Translations under genes and position numbers: made by a program
Assembly (NCBI GenBank): GCA_016200915.1
Contig: JACQDV010000002.1
Coordinates: 62,001 to 126,000, forward strand
Source: Sphingobacteriales bacterium
Lineage (GTDB): Bacteria; Bacteroidota; Bacteroidia; Chitinophagales; Chitinophagaceae
DNA length: 64,000 nt
Direction: 5' to 3'
The notes under the pieces: model-generated
Told to the model about the DNA's origin: nothing
The model's input: only the letters and a program-made list of their open reading frames with translations
Databases searched by the model: none
Part shown: piece after piece, positions 9,338 to 17,552 of the stretch
Layout of the letters: the number at the start of each line of letters is the position of its first letter
How positions within the stretch are numbered: the first letter of the stretch is position 1

Positions 9338-9385
9338 TTTAGTACAATATATCTGAAAAATTATCGTTTAACCTGTTTAGTACAA
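9338..9385 (+). promoter_or_regulatory. Duplicated tttagtacaa motif upstream of gldJ
   Basis: The 10-mer tttagtacaa occurs twice (9338-9347 and 9376-9385), 38 bp apart, in the porU-gldJ divergent spacer. The second copy ends 10 nt before the gldJ ATG. It could be a regulator site or part of paired promoters; neither copy fits the TAnnTTTG box. Confidence 0.3.
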
Positions 9386-9395
9386 ACATAGAACC

Positions 9396-10955
9396 ATGCA
9401 AAAAGTAACGAGCATTAAAAATCTTTGTATCCTATTTGCTGCCGTGGCCCTCATCAGTTCTTGTAAAAAGAACGGAGGCTTATTCAGCAAAAAACCTGAA
9501 AAATCATCCAACACAGGCTGGACCTATAACGACCCTAAAGGAAGTGGGTTCAGGGTTTCCAAAGAAAAAGAACAAAAAGCAGGCCCCGGGCTTGTATTCG
9601 TACAGGGTGGCACCTTCACTATGGGCGCCACAGATGAAGATGTTATGCGTGACTGGAATAATATTCCACGCCGGGTAACCCTTCCTTCATTTTATATGGA
9701 TGAAACTGAAGTAGCCAACGTTCACTATCGTGAATATCTGTATTGGTTAAACAGGGTTTTCCAGGGAGACTCTAATATTATTAACAAAGCACTACCTGAT
9801 ACACTTTGCTGGAGAGATGAATTAGCATTTAATGAACCTTATGTTGAATACTATTTCCGTCACCCATCTTATAATGATTACCCGGTGGTTGGTGTAACCT
9901 GGCAGCAGGCCCACGATTATGCACTGTGGAGATCAGACAGGGTAAATGAAAATATTTTGTTTCAAAAAGGTATTATTAATCAAAAAGCTGAACTGCAAAA
10001 GCAAATGCAGGGTAGCGGACAGGAGAACTTTAATTCTAAGGCATATTTATTAGGTGTTTACCAGGCCACTCCGGGTAAGAATCTGAAAAATTATAAAGAC
10101 CCCATCACTAAACAAACTCCTACCAGCATCACCTTTGAAGATGGACTGATGTTGCCGGAGTACCGTTTACCAAACGAAGCCGAGTGGGAATATGCCGCTT
10201 ATGGTTATATCTTCCAAAACCCTCAACCCCGTAAAAAAGAAAGCAAACGTGGTGAGGAATTACAGGCAAACCGTTCCATCTATCCATGGTTAAATAAATG
10301 GAATGGTGTTCGTGAAGACAGACATGGTGGATGGCATGGTCAAATGCTGGCTAACTTTAAAAGAGGTAGCGGTGATAACATGGGTGTTGCAGGTGGGTTG
10401 AACGACCGTGCTTCTATTACAGCTCCGGTAAAATCATTCTTTCCAAATGGATTTGGTTTGTATAATATGGCTGGTAATGTTAGTGAGTGGACGGCTGATG
10501 TATTCAGACCATTATCAAACCTTGATGTTAGTGACTTTAACCCATACCGTGGTAATAAATGGACTAAAATTGATATGAGTTCTGGTCAACCTGAGGTTGA
10601 CAGCATGGGTCGTATTAAAACTGTTGACCTTACTGATGCAGAAGCCAGCAAGAGAAGAAACTACCAGAGAGGTGATGTAAAGAACTTTATGGATGGTGAT
10701 AGCTCTTCACAGGTTACTTATGGTTATGGCCAAACTACTTTGATCAACGATAAATCAAGAGTATATAAAGGTGGTAGCTGGAACGACAGGGCTTACTGGT
10801 TAAGTCCGGGTACACGTCGCTTCCTTAATGAAGACCAGGCAAGTTCACAAATCGGTTTCCGCTGTGCTATGATACGTGTAGGTAGCCAGGAAGGTAATGG
10901 AATGAAGACTGGTAACATCTGGTCCCGTCGTAAACAAAACTCCCGTAAACGCTAA
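9396..10955 (+). CDS. gldJ: Gliding motility lipoprotein GldJ
   Basis: GldJ is an outer-membrane-associated lipoprotein of the FGE/sulfatase-modifying-factor fold that is needed for gliding and T9SS function. The 519-residue protein has a lipobox LISSC (Cys about residue 23). The family entry segment FVQGGTFTMGATDEDV lies at about 69-84. Later signatures are LPNEAEWEYAAYG, GLYNMAGNVSEWTADV and VYKGGSWNDRAYW, and the C-terminus ends in basic residues. Such proteins usually lack formylglycine-generating activity. Downstream murF is separated by a strong terminator, the same neighbour seen beside gldJ in other Bacteroidota. A GldK assignment is less likely given the length and context. Confidence 0.9.
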   Translation: MQKVTSIKNLCILFAAVALISSCKKNGGLFSKKPEKSSNTGWTYNDPKGSGFRVSKEKEQKAGPGLVFVQGGTFTMGATDEDVMRDWNNIPRRVTLPSFYMDETEVANVHYREYLYWLNRVFQGDSNIINKALPDTLCWRDELAFNEPYVEYYFRHPSYNDYPVVGVTWQQAHDYALWRSDRVNENILFQKGIINQKAELQKQMQGSGQENFNSKAYLLGVYQATPGKNLKNYKDPITKQTPTSITFEDGLMLPEYRLPNEAEWEYAAYGYIFQNPQPRKKESKRGEELQANRSIYPWLNKWNGVREDRHGGWHGQMLANFKRGSGDNMGVAGGLNDRASITAPVKSFFPNGFGLYNMAGNVSEWTADVFRPLSNLDVSDFNPYRGNKWTKIDMSSGQPEVDSMGRIKTVDLTDAEASKRRNYQRGDVKNFMDGDSSSQVTYGYGQTTLINDKSRVYKGGSWNDRAYWLSPGTRRFLNEDQASSQIGFRCAMIRVGSQEGNGMKTGNIWSRRKQNSRKR

Positions 10956-10983
10956 TAATTTTTGCTCGTTATAAGTTACATTT

Positions 10984-11018
10984 TCCTCCCCAACAAGTTG
11001 GGGAGGATTTTTTTTTTT
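10984..11018 (+). terminator. Strong intrinsic terminator after gldJ
   Basis: A perfect 11-bp stem (tcctccccaac / gttggggagga) with a two-base loop is followed by eleven T residues. It lies 28 nt after the gldJ stop codon and just before murF, so murF must have its own promoter. GATATTTG at 11019-11026, one base off the -7 consensus, lies four bases before the murF ATG. Confidence 0.9.
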
Positions 11019-11030
11019 GATATTTGCCAT

Positions 11031-12308
11031 ATGACGATTGAACAACTCTATTCTATCTATTTAAAATATCCTTTTTTACAAACAGACACAAGAAAACTGA
11101 AAGCAGGTGATTTGTTCTTTGCATTGAAGGGTGAAAACTTTAATGGAAATCTTTTTGCCAAACAGGCATTGGAAAAAGGAGCAGCTTACGCAGTGGTGGA
11201 TGAAAATGTTGATGAAGCAAATGAAAGAATAATTAAAACGGATGATGTATTAACCACTTTGCAGCGATTAGCAAAATATCACCGTAAGCAATTTAATATT
11301 CCATTCTTAGCCATAACCGGGAGTAATGGAAAAACAACTACTAAAGAACTGATACATGCAGTGCTGTCGTTACATTATAAAACATATACAACAGAAGGAA
11401 ATCTAAACAATCATATCGGTGTGCCCCTTACGCTTTTAAAAATTAAAAGTGATGCTCAAATGGCAGTAATTGAAATGGGTGCCAATCACCAGAAAGAGAT
11501 AGCTTCTTACTGTACTTATGCGTTGCCCAATTATGGTTTAATTAATAACTGTGGCAAAGCTCACTTAGAAGGTTTTGGCGGTGTTGAAGGAGTTAGAAAA
11601 GGCAAAGGTGAATTGTATGACCATATAAGAAATAATGGAGGAAGTATTTTCATTAACAACGATTATGATTATTTGAAAGAGATGAGTAAAGGAATTGATA
11701 GTAAAATTTCTTATGGTACTGCTGATGCTGAAACAACCGGTCACCTGCTGGAGTCGGAACCCTTTTTAAAAGTTATAATTACAAGCGATGAGTCTATTGG
11801 TACAATACAAACTCAGTTAGTAGGAGATTATAATTTGCCAAACGTTTTGGCAGCAGTGGCTGCAGGAAAATATTTTAAAGTACCAGCTGATAAAATTAGG
11901 TCGGCAATTGAAAATTATATACCATCCAATAGCCGCTCACAATTAATTGAAAAGGGCAGTAATAAAATTATTTTAGACGCTTATAATGCCAATCCCAGCA
12001 GCATGAAAGCAGCTATTGAAAACTTTGCCAAAATACATGCTGATAAAAAAATACTGCTGCTCGGTGGCATGGCTGAATTAGGTGAAGAAAGCATGGCAGA
12101 ACATATGCTGCTGATTAATTTAATATCTAAATATAAATGGTCCGATGTTGTTCTGGTAGGCGGCGATTTTGGCAAAGTGCCGCATCAGTATCATTACTTT
12201 CCAAATGTATCGGCTGCTAAAGAATGGTACACAAATGCAGGATTAAAAAACACTTATATGTTAGTAAAAGGTTCCAGGAGTTTTAAGATGGAACAACTCG
12301 TCGATTGA
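11031..12308 (+). CDS. murF: UDP-N-acetylmuramoyl-tripeptide--D-alanyl-D-alanine ligase MurF
   Basis: MurF adds D-Ala-D-Ala to the UDP-MurNAc tripeptide, using ATP, in the cytoplasm. I start the 425-residue protein at MTIEQLYS (ATG 11031). An upstream in-frame start would place the gldJ terminator inside the gene. The ATP-binding loop ITGSNGKTTTKEL lies near residue 105, the GNLNNHIGVPLTLL segment follows, and the MurF signature DAYNANPSSMKAAI is near residue 320. Length and motifs fit a full, active enzyme. A second MurF-like domain occurs in the MurF-Alr fusion at 21092-23572. There the DAYNANP signature is altered, so this gene is the better candidate for the main ligase. Confidence 0.96.
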   Translation: MTIEQLYSIYLKYPFLQTDTRKLKAGDLFFALKGENFNGNLFAKQALEKGAAYAVVDENVDEANERIIKTDDVLTTLQRLAKYHRKQFNIPFLAITGSNGKTTTKELIHAVLSLHYKTYTTEGNLNNHIGVPLTLLKIKSDAQMAVIEMGANHQKEIASYCTYALPNYGLINNCGKAHLEGFGGVEGVRKGKGELYDHIRNNGGSIFINNDYDYLKEMSKGIDSKISYGTADAETTGHLLESEPFLKVIITSDESIGTIQTQLVGDYNLPNVLAAVAAGKYFKVPADKIRSAIENYIPSNSRSQLIEKGSNKIILDAYNANPSSMKAAIENFAKIHADKKILLLGGMAELGEESMAEHMLLINLISKYKWSDVVLVGGDFGKVPHQYHYFPNVSAAKEWYTNAGLKNTYMLVKGSRSFKMEQLVD

Positions 12309-12375
12309 TAGAAATACTTCATCGAATTGAACAGCATTTTGGTCTAAAATTCCTGCTGTTACGGAAATTACGGTC

Positions 12376-12383
12376 TACTTTTG
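12376..12383 (+). promoter_or_regulatory. -7 box TACTTTTG upstream of a T9SS cargo gene
   Basis: TACTTTTG fits TAnnTTTG and predicts transcription from about 12388, leaving a leader of about 23 nt before the ATG at 12411. No convincing -33 TTG is seen. Confidence 0.45.
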
Positions 12384-12410
12384 TATCGTAATAATACGAA
12401 AGTATCTACC

Positions 12411-13409
12411 ATGAAAAAAGCACTAGTTACCGTTGCCCTTTTAATACAAACCATGGCCGTTTTTGCCGCTACCACCACCATTAAGCAGACTAATGTGAAC
12501 TGGAACAGCACTTCTTCCTGGAACCAGGGAAGATTGCCTCAAACCGGGGACACTGTTATTGTTCCAACAGGCCAGGCAGTTATTTTAAGTAATGCTGTTT
12601 ACTCCAATAAACCTAAATTATACATAAAAGTTAGTGGTACCATCAGCTTTCAACCATCAGGAAAACTTGACCTGGGTAACAATTCTGTTGTAGAGGTAAC
12701 TACCGGTGGATCAATTATAACCAGTGGAACTGGCTCTGAAAGAATTTATATAGGAGGTGTACTTAAATACAAAGGCCAGGCAGATGGAACAATCACTGGT
12801 TTTGCACTTGCTAATTCTTCCTCAGGCAGTAGCGGATCAGGCGCAGGATCTGGATTTATTACCCAAATACTCGATATTATTTTAAAAGATTTTAATGCAG
12901 TGCGTAAAAATAATTCTGTCAATATTACCTGGTCAACTCTTAGCGAAACCGAAACAGATTATTTCGAAATTCAAAGTAGTACAGACAGAAATGATTGGAG
13001 TACAATCAATAAAATAAATGCCGGTAATTATTCAACTGGTAATTATTATTCAATTAATGATTCAAGGGTTCTTAGTACCAATACTTATTATCGTTTAAAA
13101 ATGGTAAACAAAACAGGTTCGATTACTTACTCTGAAATTTCTTTGATTCGTTATAATGGCATCATTTCTAAAATGAGTGTTTATCCTAACCCAGCTACCG
13201 ATTATATATACATAACTCTTAATCAAAATGCAAATAATGGAACAATAAGGTTATCCAGCTTTGAGGGCAAAACAGTTATCAATAAAAATATCAGCAATTC
13301 ATCCGGCATAGTGAAATTAGAAACACAAAATCTGCCTAAAGGGATTTATGTTGTTGAGGTTAAGGATGCTAATAATAATATTGAGACCAATAAAGTAATT
13401 ATAAACTAA
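12411..13409 (+). CDS. T9SS-secreted protein with sorting domain
   Basis: This 332-residue exported protein starts at MKKALVTVALL (ATG 12411), because the signal peptide begins there; cleavage is after AVFA. Residues about 20-130 resemble the beta-helical 'W-x-SW-x-G-x-P-x-x-GD-x-V-x-I' start of cell-surface proteins. A Ser/Gly linker (about 140-152) and a fibronectin-like region follow (about 165-250, with NITWSTLSETETDYFEIQS). The C-terminal type A sorting domain begins at VYPNPATDYIYI (about 260) and ends KGIYVVEV...NKVIIN. It should be exported by the T9SS, with PorU (also in this window) removing the tail. The ligand or function is unknown. A hairpin-rich repeat element follows the gene. 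Confidence 0.88.
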   Translation: MKKALVTVALLIQTMAVFAATTTIKQTNVNWNSTSSWNQGRLPQTGDTVIVPTGQAVILSNAVYSNKPKLYIKVSGTISFQPSGKLDLGNNSVVEVTTGGSIITSGTGSERIYIGGVLKYKGQADGTITGFALANSSSGSSGSGAGSGFITQILDIILKDFNAVRKNNSVNITWSTLSETETDYFEIQSSTDRNDWSTINKINAGNYSTGNYYSINDSRVLSTNTYYRLKMVNKTGSITYSEISLIRYNGIISKMSVYPNPATDYIYITLNQNANNGTIRLSSFEGKTVINKNISNSSGIVKLETQNLPKGIYVVEVKDANNNIETNKVIIN

Positions 13410-13437
13410 ACGTAGCATTTAAAAAGCAGATTATATT

Positions 13438-13552
13438 AAAGAGGCTGTCCCAAAAGTCGGAGACGGCCTCTTTTTATTCGGTAAGGTGATGGAGAAAGTT
13501 TTCTTTTAAGCGATTTTCAAAGCCTTCATTTTACTTTTGGGACAGCCTCTTT
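13438..13552. mobile_element. 115-bp MITE-like element with 20-bp terminal inverted repeats
   Basis: Perfect 20-bp inverted ends (aaagaggctgtcccaaaagt at 13438-13457 and its complement at 13533-13552) enclose about 75 bp with no ORF. The ends resemble the 'ggctgtcccaaaa' termini that I associate with transposons of the IS1182/IS5 type; this family link is from memory. The left end also folds with an internal ggagacggcctc followed by ttttt (13441-13475), so it may act as a terminator for the T9SS cargo gene. No target-site duplication is certain because both flanks are A/T runs. Confidence 0.6.
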
Positions 13553-13592
13553 TTTTCAAAGTCTGTTTTATTAAATATTCAACAGCATATAG

Positions 13593-13994
13593 TTATTTTC
13601 TTTCCTGGCAAAGTTCTATCAACACACCATTTGTTCCTTTGGGATGTAAAAAACAAACCAGCTTATTATCTGCACCCATCTTAGGCTTTTCATTCAGCAA
13701 TACAAATCCTTCATGCCGCAAACGCTTCATCTCTGCTTCTATATCTTCCACATCAAAAGCAATATGATGCATGCCCTCTCCTTTCTTTTCAATGAATTTG
13801 GCAATCACGCCGCTTTCATCACTGCTTTCTAATAATTCTATCTTGGATTCCCCCTTTTGAAAGAAAGCCGTATTGACTTTTTCACTCTCTACCGACTCGG
13901 TTTTATAGCAGGTAGTATTCAATATTTTTTCAAAAACCGGGATGGATGCGGCTAAGCTTTTGACAGCCACGCCTATGTGTTCAATTTTACGCAT
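13593..13994 (-). CDS. mce: Methylmalonyl-CoA epimerase
   Basis: This 133-residue vicinal-oxygen-chelate enzyme interconverts the R and S forms of methylmalonyl-CoA, which links propionate metabolism to succinyl-CoA. Motifs seen are KIEHIGVAVKSL at the N-terminus (metal-ligand His about residue 6), GEGMHHIAFDVEDI (about 74-87, HH metal ligand) and GVLIELCQ at the C-terminus (Glu ligand). Together these supply the metal site. The length matches the family. It is divergent from iscS across a 145-bp spacer. No methylmalonyl-CoA mutase subunits are in the window. A general glyoxalase-family alternative is possible but less likely given the HHIAFDV motif. Confidence 0.92.
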   Translation of the reverse strand: MRKIEHIGVAVKSLAASIPVFEKILNTTCYKTESVESEKVNTAFFQKGESKIELLESSDESGVIAKFIEKKGEGMHHIAFDVEDIEAEMKRLRHEGFVLLNEKPKMGADNKLVCFLHPKGTNGVLIELCQERK

Positions 13995-14090
13995 ATACAG
14001 AGAAGTTTTTACTAAACCTTGTTAGTTTACGAAATGAGGAAAAACAAAAGGTTAACCCTTTCACAACCAAAATTATAGAACCATATGAAT

Positions 14091-14098
14091 TATTTTTG
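14091..14098 (+). promoter_or_regulatory. -7 box TATTTTTG for iscS
   Basis: TATTTTTG fits TAnnTTTG and lies 41 nt before the iscS ATG, predicting a leader of about 36 nt. The -33 element is weak. I see no clear binding palindrome for an IscR-type regulator. Confidence 0.5.
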
Positions 14099-14139
14099 TG
14101 TTTATTATCAGGACAATTCCTTTTAAATATCATTAAAAC

Positions 14140-15357
14140 ATGCTCAAACTACCAATTTACCTTGACAATAATGCTACTACTCCCATGGACCCAAGGGTGC
14201 TGGAAGCTATGATTCCCTATTTTACCGAAAAGTTTGGAAATGCCGCCAGCCGTAACCATCCTTTTGGATGGGAAGGCGAGGAAGCTGTTGATTATGCCCG
14301 TGAACAAGTGGCAAAATTAATTGGCGCCGACCCGAAAGAAATTATTTTTACTTCTGGTGCTACTGAAGGTGATAATCTTGCAATCAAAGGTGTGTATGAA
14401 ATGTATGCCAGCAAGGGCAATCATATCATTACTGCTAATACAGAACATAAAGCCGTATTGGATACCTGCAAGCATATTGAAAAATCAGGTGGCGAAGTAA
14501 CTTACCTTGATGTTAAACCTGATGGTTTGATTGACCTTGCAGAATTAGAAGCTGCTATCAAACCAACTACTATCTTAATCGCCATTATGTATGCGAATAA
14601 TGAAGTGGGTGTTATAGAACCTGTAAAAGAAATTAGTGCTATTGCTAAAAAGCATGGTGTGTTATTTTTTACCGATGCTACACAGGCTGTAGGAAAAATT
14701 CCTGTGGATGTGAACAAAGATGGTATTGATATAATGGCTTTCAGCGGACATAAAATGTATGGACCAAAAGGTGTGGGTGCTTTATATGTTCGTCGTAAAA
14801 ATCCAAGAGTAAAAGTTACCGCACAAATGGATGGCGGCGGTCATGAAAGAGGTATGCGAAGTGGTACATTAAATGTTCCCGGTATTGTGGGTTTTGGTAA
14901 AGCCTGTGAATTGTGTATGCTGGATATGGAAGCTGATACCAAACGCATTTCTACATTAAGAGATAAATTAGAAAATGCATTATTGAAGTTAGAAGAAGCT
15001 TATGTAAATGGAAGCAAAGAACATCGCTTACCACATGTAAGCAATATTTCTTTCAAATATGTAGAAGGTGAAGGATTGATGATGGGCTTTAATAAAAACA
15101 TTGCAGTAAGTTCAGGTTCTGCCTGTACTTCTGCTTCATTAGAACCTTCCTATGTGTTAAAAGCATTAGGGCTAGGTGATGATCTGGCACACAGTTCACT
15201 GCGTTTTGGGTTAGGACGTTTTACTACTGAAGACCAGATTGATTACACGATAGAACAAGTGAGTAAGACTGTACTAAAGCTTCGTGAAATGAGTCCGCTG
15301 TGGGAAATGTATAAAGAAGGTATTGATTTGAACACCATTGAGTGGGCACATCACTAA
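14140..15357 (+). CDS. iscS: Cysteine desulfurase IscS
   Basis: IscS is a PLP enzyme that takes sulfur from L-cysteine as a persulfide and passes it to IscU for Fe-S cluster assembly. The 405-residue protein starts [18 protein letters not shown], the classic NifS/IscS opening. The PLP lysine is in [11 protein letters not shown] (about residue 205). The catalytic Cys is in [17 protein letters not shown] (about 328), whose loop form is that of the IscS/NifS class, not SufS. iscU and an A-type carrier gene follow, supporting the Isc assignment. A repeat-filled 112-bp spacer separates it from iscU. Confidence 0.95.
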   Translation: MLKLPIYLDNNATTPMDPRVLEAMIPYFTEKFGNAASRNHPFGWEGEEAVDYAREQVAKLIGADPKEIIFTSGATEGDNLAIKGVYEMYASKGNHIITANTEHKAVLDTCKHIEKSGGEVTYLDVKPDGLIDLAELEAAIKPTTILIAIMYANNEVGVIEPVKEISAIAKKHGVLFFTDATQAVGKIPVDVNKDGIDIMAFSGHKMYGPKGVGALYVRRKNPRVKVTAQMDGGGHERGMRSGTLNVPGIVGFGKACELCMLDMEADTKRISTLRDKLENALLKLEEAYVNGSKEHRLPHVSNISFKYVEGEGLMMGFNKNIAVSSGSACTSASLEPSYVLKALGLGDDLAHSSLRFGLGRFTTEDQIDYTIEQVSKTVLKLREMSPLWEMYKEGIDLNTIEWAHH

Positions 15358-15361
15358 CACA

Positions 15362-15467
15362 AATGTCCTAATTAGCCAATGTGCTAATATGCTAATTAGT
15401 AAGTTTATTATATTTTAGATATGTCCAATTAGCACATTGGCATATTTTCACATTATCAAATTAAAAT
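15362..15467. repeat. 9-nt-period inverted repeat pair between iscS and iscU
   Basis: The left arm (about 15367-15400, built on words such as attagccaa, tgtgctaat, atgctaatt) is roughly the reverse complement of the right arm (about 15423-15465, with aattagcac, attggcata). The same word family occurs at 33346-33391 and 41317-41397. The element ends right at the iscU start region and could fold as a long imperfect hairpin in the operon mRNA. Confidence 0.7.
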
Positions 15468-15469
15468 TT

Positions 15470-15889
15470 ATGGCATATTCAGAAAAAGTAATTGACCACT
15501 ATCAAAATCCTAAAAACGTAGGTACGCTTGATAAAAGCAAACAAAATGTAGGTACTGGCTTAGTAGGTGCTCCTGAATGTGGTGACGTTATGCGTCTTCA
15601 AATTGAGGTGGATGATGCTACCGGTCTTATTAAAGATGCCAAATTTAAAACATTTGGCTGTGGCAGTGCTATAGCTTCTTCTTCTTTAGCTACAGAATGG
15701 TTAAAGGGTAAAACAGTTGATGAAGCACTGAAGATTGATAACATGGACATAGTTGAAGAGTTGGCTCTTCCTCCTGTAAAAATTCACTGTTCTGTACTGG
15801 CAGAAGATGCGATTAAAGCAGCTATCAATGATTACCGTGTTAAAAATGGAATGGAAGCGTTGAAATTAGATGAAAAAGTAGTTCACTAA
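15470..15889 (+). CDS. iscU: Fe-S cluster scaffold IscU
   Basis: IscU is the scaffold on which IscS-derived sulfur and iron form a [2Fe-2S] cluster before transfer to apo-proteins. I start the 139-residue protein at MAYSEKVIDHYQNPKNVGT (ATG 15470); in-frame codons upstream lie within the repeat. The three cluster cysteines are seen in GAPECGDVM (about residue 38), KFKTFGCGSAIASSS (about 63) and IHCSVLAEDA (about 106). The LPPVKIHCS segment matches the HscA-recognition motif LPPVK. It lies between iscS and the A-type carrier gene. Confidence 0.95.
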   Translation: MAYSEKVIDHYQNPKNVGTLDKSKQNVGTGLVGAPECGDVMRLQIEVDDATGLIKDAKFKTFGCGSAIASSSLATEWLKGKTVDEALKIDNMDIVEELALPPVKIHCSVLAEDAIKAAINDYRVKNGMEALKLDEKVVH

Positions 15890-15903
15890 ACTGGAGCAAT
15901 GCA

Positions 15904-16260
15904 ATGAGTGCAGTGGCAATGGACAATGCAATTTATGTTAGCGATAAGGCTAAAGAAAAAGTGACAAAGCTGATGACTGATGCCGGTATCGGCAGTGATC
16001 CTTCTTATTTTTTGAGGGTATCAGTTGTTGGCGGAGGATGCTCGGGTCTTAGTTATAAACTGGACTTTGATAACGAAGCTAAACCCATGGACCAGGTTTT
16101 TGAGGATAATGGTGTAAAAGTAGTAACAGATTTAAAAAGTTTTTTATATCTCGTAAATACTACACTTGATTTTAGTGATGGATTGAACGGCAAAGGTTTT
16201 TATTTTACCAACCCTAATGCCAGTCGTACCTGTGGTTGTGGGGAGAGTTTTTCAGTATAA
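15904..16260 (+). CDS. A-type Fe-S cluster carrier (IscA/HesB family)
   Basis: This 118-residue A-type carrier is predicted to receive and deliver Fe-S clusters. The three conserved cysteines are present: one in VGGGCSGLSYKLDF (about residue 42) and two in the C-terminal TCGCGESF. It starts 14 nt after iscU and ends the isc group. The annotation as IscA rather than ErpA or SufA cannot be settled from sequence alone, so no symbol is given; position in the operon favours IscA. The next gene, an outer-membrane barrel, begins 50 nt downstream and may be transcribed by read-through. Confidence 0.92.
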   Translation: MSAVAMDNAIYVSDKAKEKVTKLMTDAGIGSDPSYFLRVSVVGGGCSGLSYKLDFDNEAKPMDQVFEDNGVKVVTDLKSFLYLVNTTLDFSDGLNGKGFYFTNPNASRTCGCGESFSV

Positions 16261-16310
16261 AAATTTTTAGAAATAAGTCATAACTTACAAGTAAACGTAA
16301 GCGACTTATC

Positions 16311-17117
16311 ATGATATTAAAATATATTATAAACCTTAGCCTTTTAATACTTTCAGCAATCCCTGTTTATTCTCAAAAAGAAAAGAAATATGCTGATATA
16401 ACATCTCCAAAATTTTACTGGGGCGTTACTGTTACACCATCCTTATATTCAAAAGCGCATATTTATGATAATGCCGGTGAATATCAGGCTGGATTTACCC
16501 GCCGTGCAGGAGGAGAGATATTGATCAATTATTATTACAATGCAACGCCAGACCTGGCAATAGTTTTTAGCGCAGGAGGAGGATCGCTTGCTCAACAGTT
16601 CCGTTATTTAGTTTCAAAAGAAACATTTAATTCTGCTACTGGAATGAATGTATTAGTAGCTCTTACTGGTCCACTTAATACAGCTACCTTTTATATAAAA
16701 ACACAGGGAGAGGTGCAATATAAATTTGCCAAAATGCAAAATAAAAATTGGTTCGGAACGGCAGGGTTGGCACTATTGTACTCCTTAGAAAGCACTAGTG
16801 AATACAGCGAGGCTATACTTACCAGTTCTAGTTCATCAAATGCAATAGAGTATGTAAGTATTATTCAGGATAATAATAATAATAATCGTAAACCCTGGAT
16901 AAACTTTCATATTGGTATTGGCTATGAATGGAAATTAAATTCTATAAACTTTTTACAGGCAGGCTTAAAATTTAATTATTCCCCCATAAAATTTGTATCA
17001 GGCACATATCAGTTTGATATAGGAAATCTTCCAGAAGTAAAAAAAAATTATGCAGTGTCCGGTTCATATTTGGGTATTAATGTATCTTATTTTTTTTCTA
17101 TGCCAGCAAAAAGGTGA
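16311..17117 (+). CDS. Predicted outer-membrane beta-barrel protein
   Basis: This 268-residue protein has a signal peptide (LLILSAIPVYSQ, cleavage near residue 21). The rest alternates aromatic and polar residues in strands, e.g. KFYWGVTVTPSLY and INFHIGIGYEWKL. It ends with strand-like LGINVSYFFS. This is the pattern of small PorT/OmpW-like barrels in Bacteroidota. I do not recognise a specific function. It follows the isc genes, and a clear terminator lies 22 nt downstream. A short Asn-rich run (DNNNNNRK, about residue 187) is probably an external loop. Confidence 0.7.
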   Translation: MILKYIINLSLLILSAIPVYSQKEKKYADITSPKFYWGVTVTPSLYSKAHIYDNAGEYQAGFTRRAGGEILINYYYNATPDLAIVFSAGGGSLAQQFRYLVSKETFNSATGMNVLVALTGPLNTATFYIKTQGEVQYKFAKMQNKNWFGTAGLALLYSLESTSEYSEAILTSSSSSNAIEYVSIIQDNNNNNRKPWINFHIGIGYEWKLNSINFLQAGLKFNYSPIKFVSGTYQFDIGNLPEVKKNYAVSGSYLGINVSYFFSMPAKR

Positions 17118-17139
17118 TATAACCCTGACCAAAATAATA

Positions 17140-17160
17140 AACCCCGCTTTTGGCGGGGTT
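17140..17160 (+). terminator. Intrinsic terminator after the barrel gene
   Basis: An 8-bp stem aaccccgc / gcggggtt with a 5-nt loop is followed by atttgttg. It lies shortly after the stop codon at 17117 and before the converging T9SS remnant, so it could also end transcription coming from the right. Confidence 0.75.
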
Positions 17161-17191
17161 ATTTGTTGCAGTTGGTTTTGGGTACAGCTAA

Positions 17192-17376
17192 TTATTGTTT
17201 AATGAACTTCTGAGTCACTACTCCATCCGCAGTTTTGGTCCGAAAGTAGTATGTACCCTTGCTCAAAAATTCCACATTTAGTTTGGTAAGCGGCCCGCCT
17301 GGTACAAAAGACTTATAACACGGCCGTTAAATGAGACAAGCTCAATTATTGAAACGCTGCGCAAAGCAAAAATTTT
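17192..17376 (-). pseudogene. Frameshifted remnant of a T9SS sorting domain
   Basis: The minus strand encodes a typical sorting-domain tail, in two frames. The segment SVSIIELVSFNGRVI is followed, after a one-base shift near 17310-17318, by KSFVPGGPLTKLNVEFL, then SKGTYYFRTKTADG, VVTQKFIKQ and a stop codon at 17192. Both parts match the conserved 'G-x-Y-x-x-x' and C-terminal K motifs of type A sorting domains. An in-frame stop at about 17377 closes the open stretch, and no signal peptide or cargo part remains between here and gldF. I infer a decayed or deleted T9SS cargo gene. The 17118-17552 gap holds nothing else except the terminator and the gldF promoter. Confidence 0.8.
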
Positions 17377-17539
17377 TTAAGTAAAAGCTCCTAACCAGTA
17401 TATCATTGGCAATTTTCACTAACAGTTGGAAGCAAATGTAAACATCCCCCGTTTACGCATTGAGCCTTATAAGATTTGATAATGGATAAGTCAATTATTT
17501 TAACTGAATATATTTTTTCAGGCATCCCTTTCACTTGGC

Positions 17540-17547
17540 TAAATTTG
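17540..17547 (+). promoter_or_regulatory. -7 box TAAATTTG for gldF, leaderless spacing
   Basis: TAAATTTG matches TAnnTTTG and ends five bases before the ATG at 17553. It lies downstream of the alternative TTG start at 17535, so it also argues for the ATG as the true start. Confidence 0.55.
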
Positions 17548-17552
17548 CTCCT

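Noticed and set aside
17535-17552. TTG start for gldF six codons upstream
   Set aside because: A perfect -7 box overlaps these codons, and the ATG at 17553 fits the GldF family start better.
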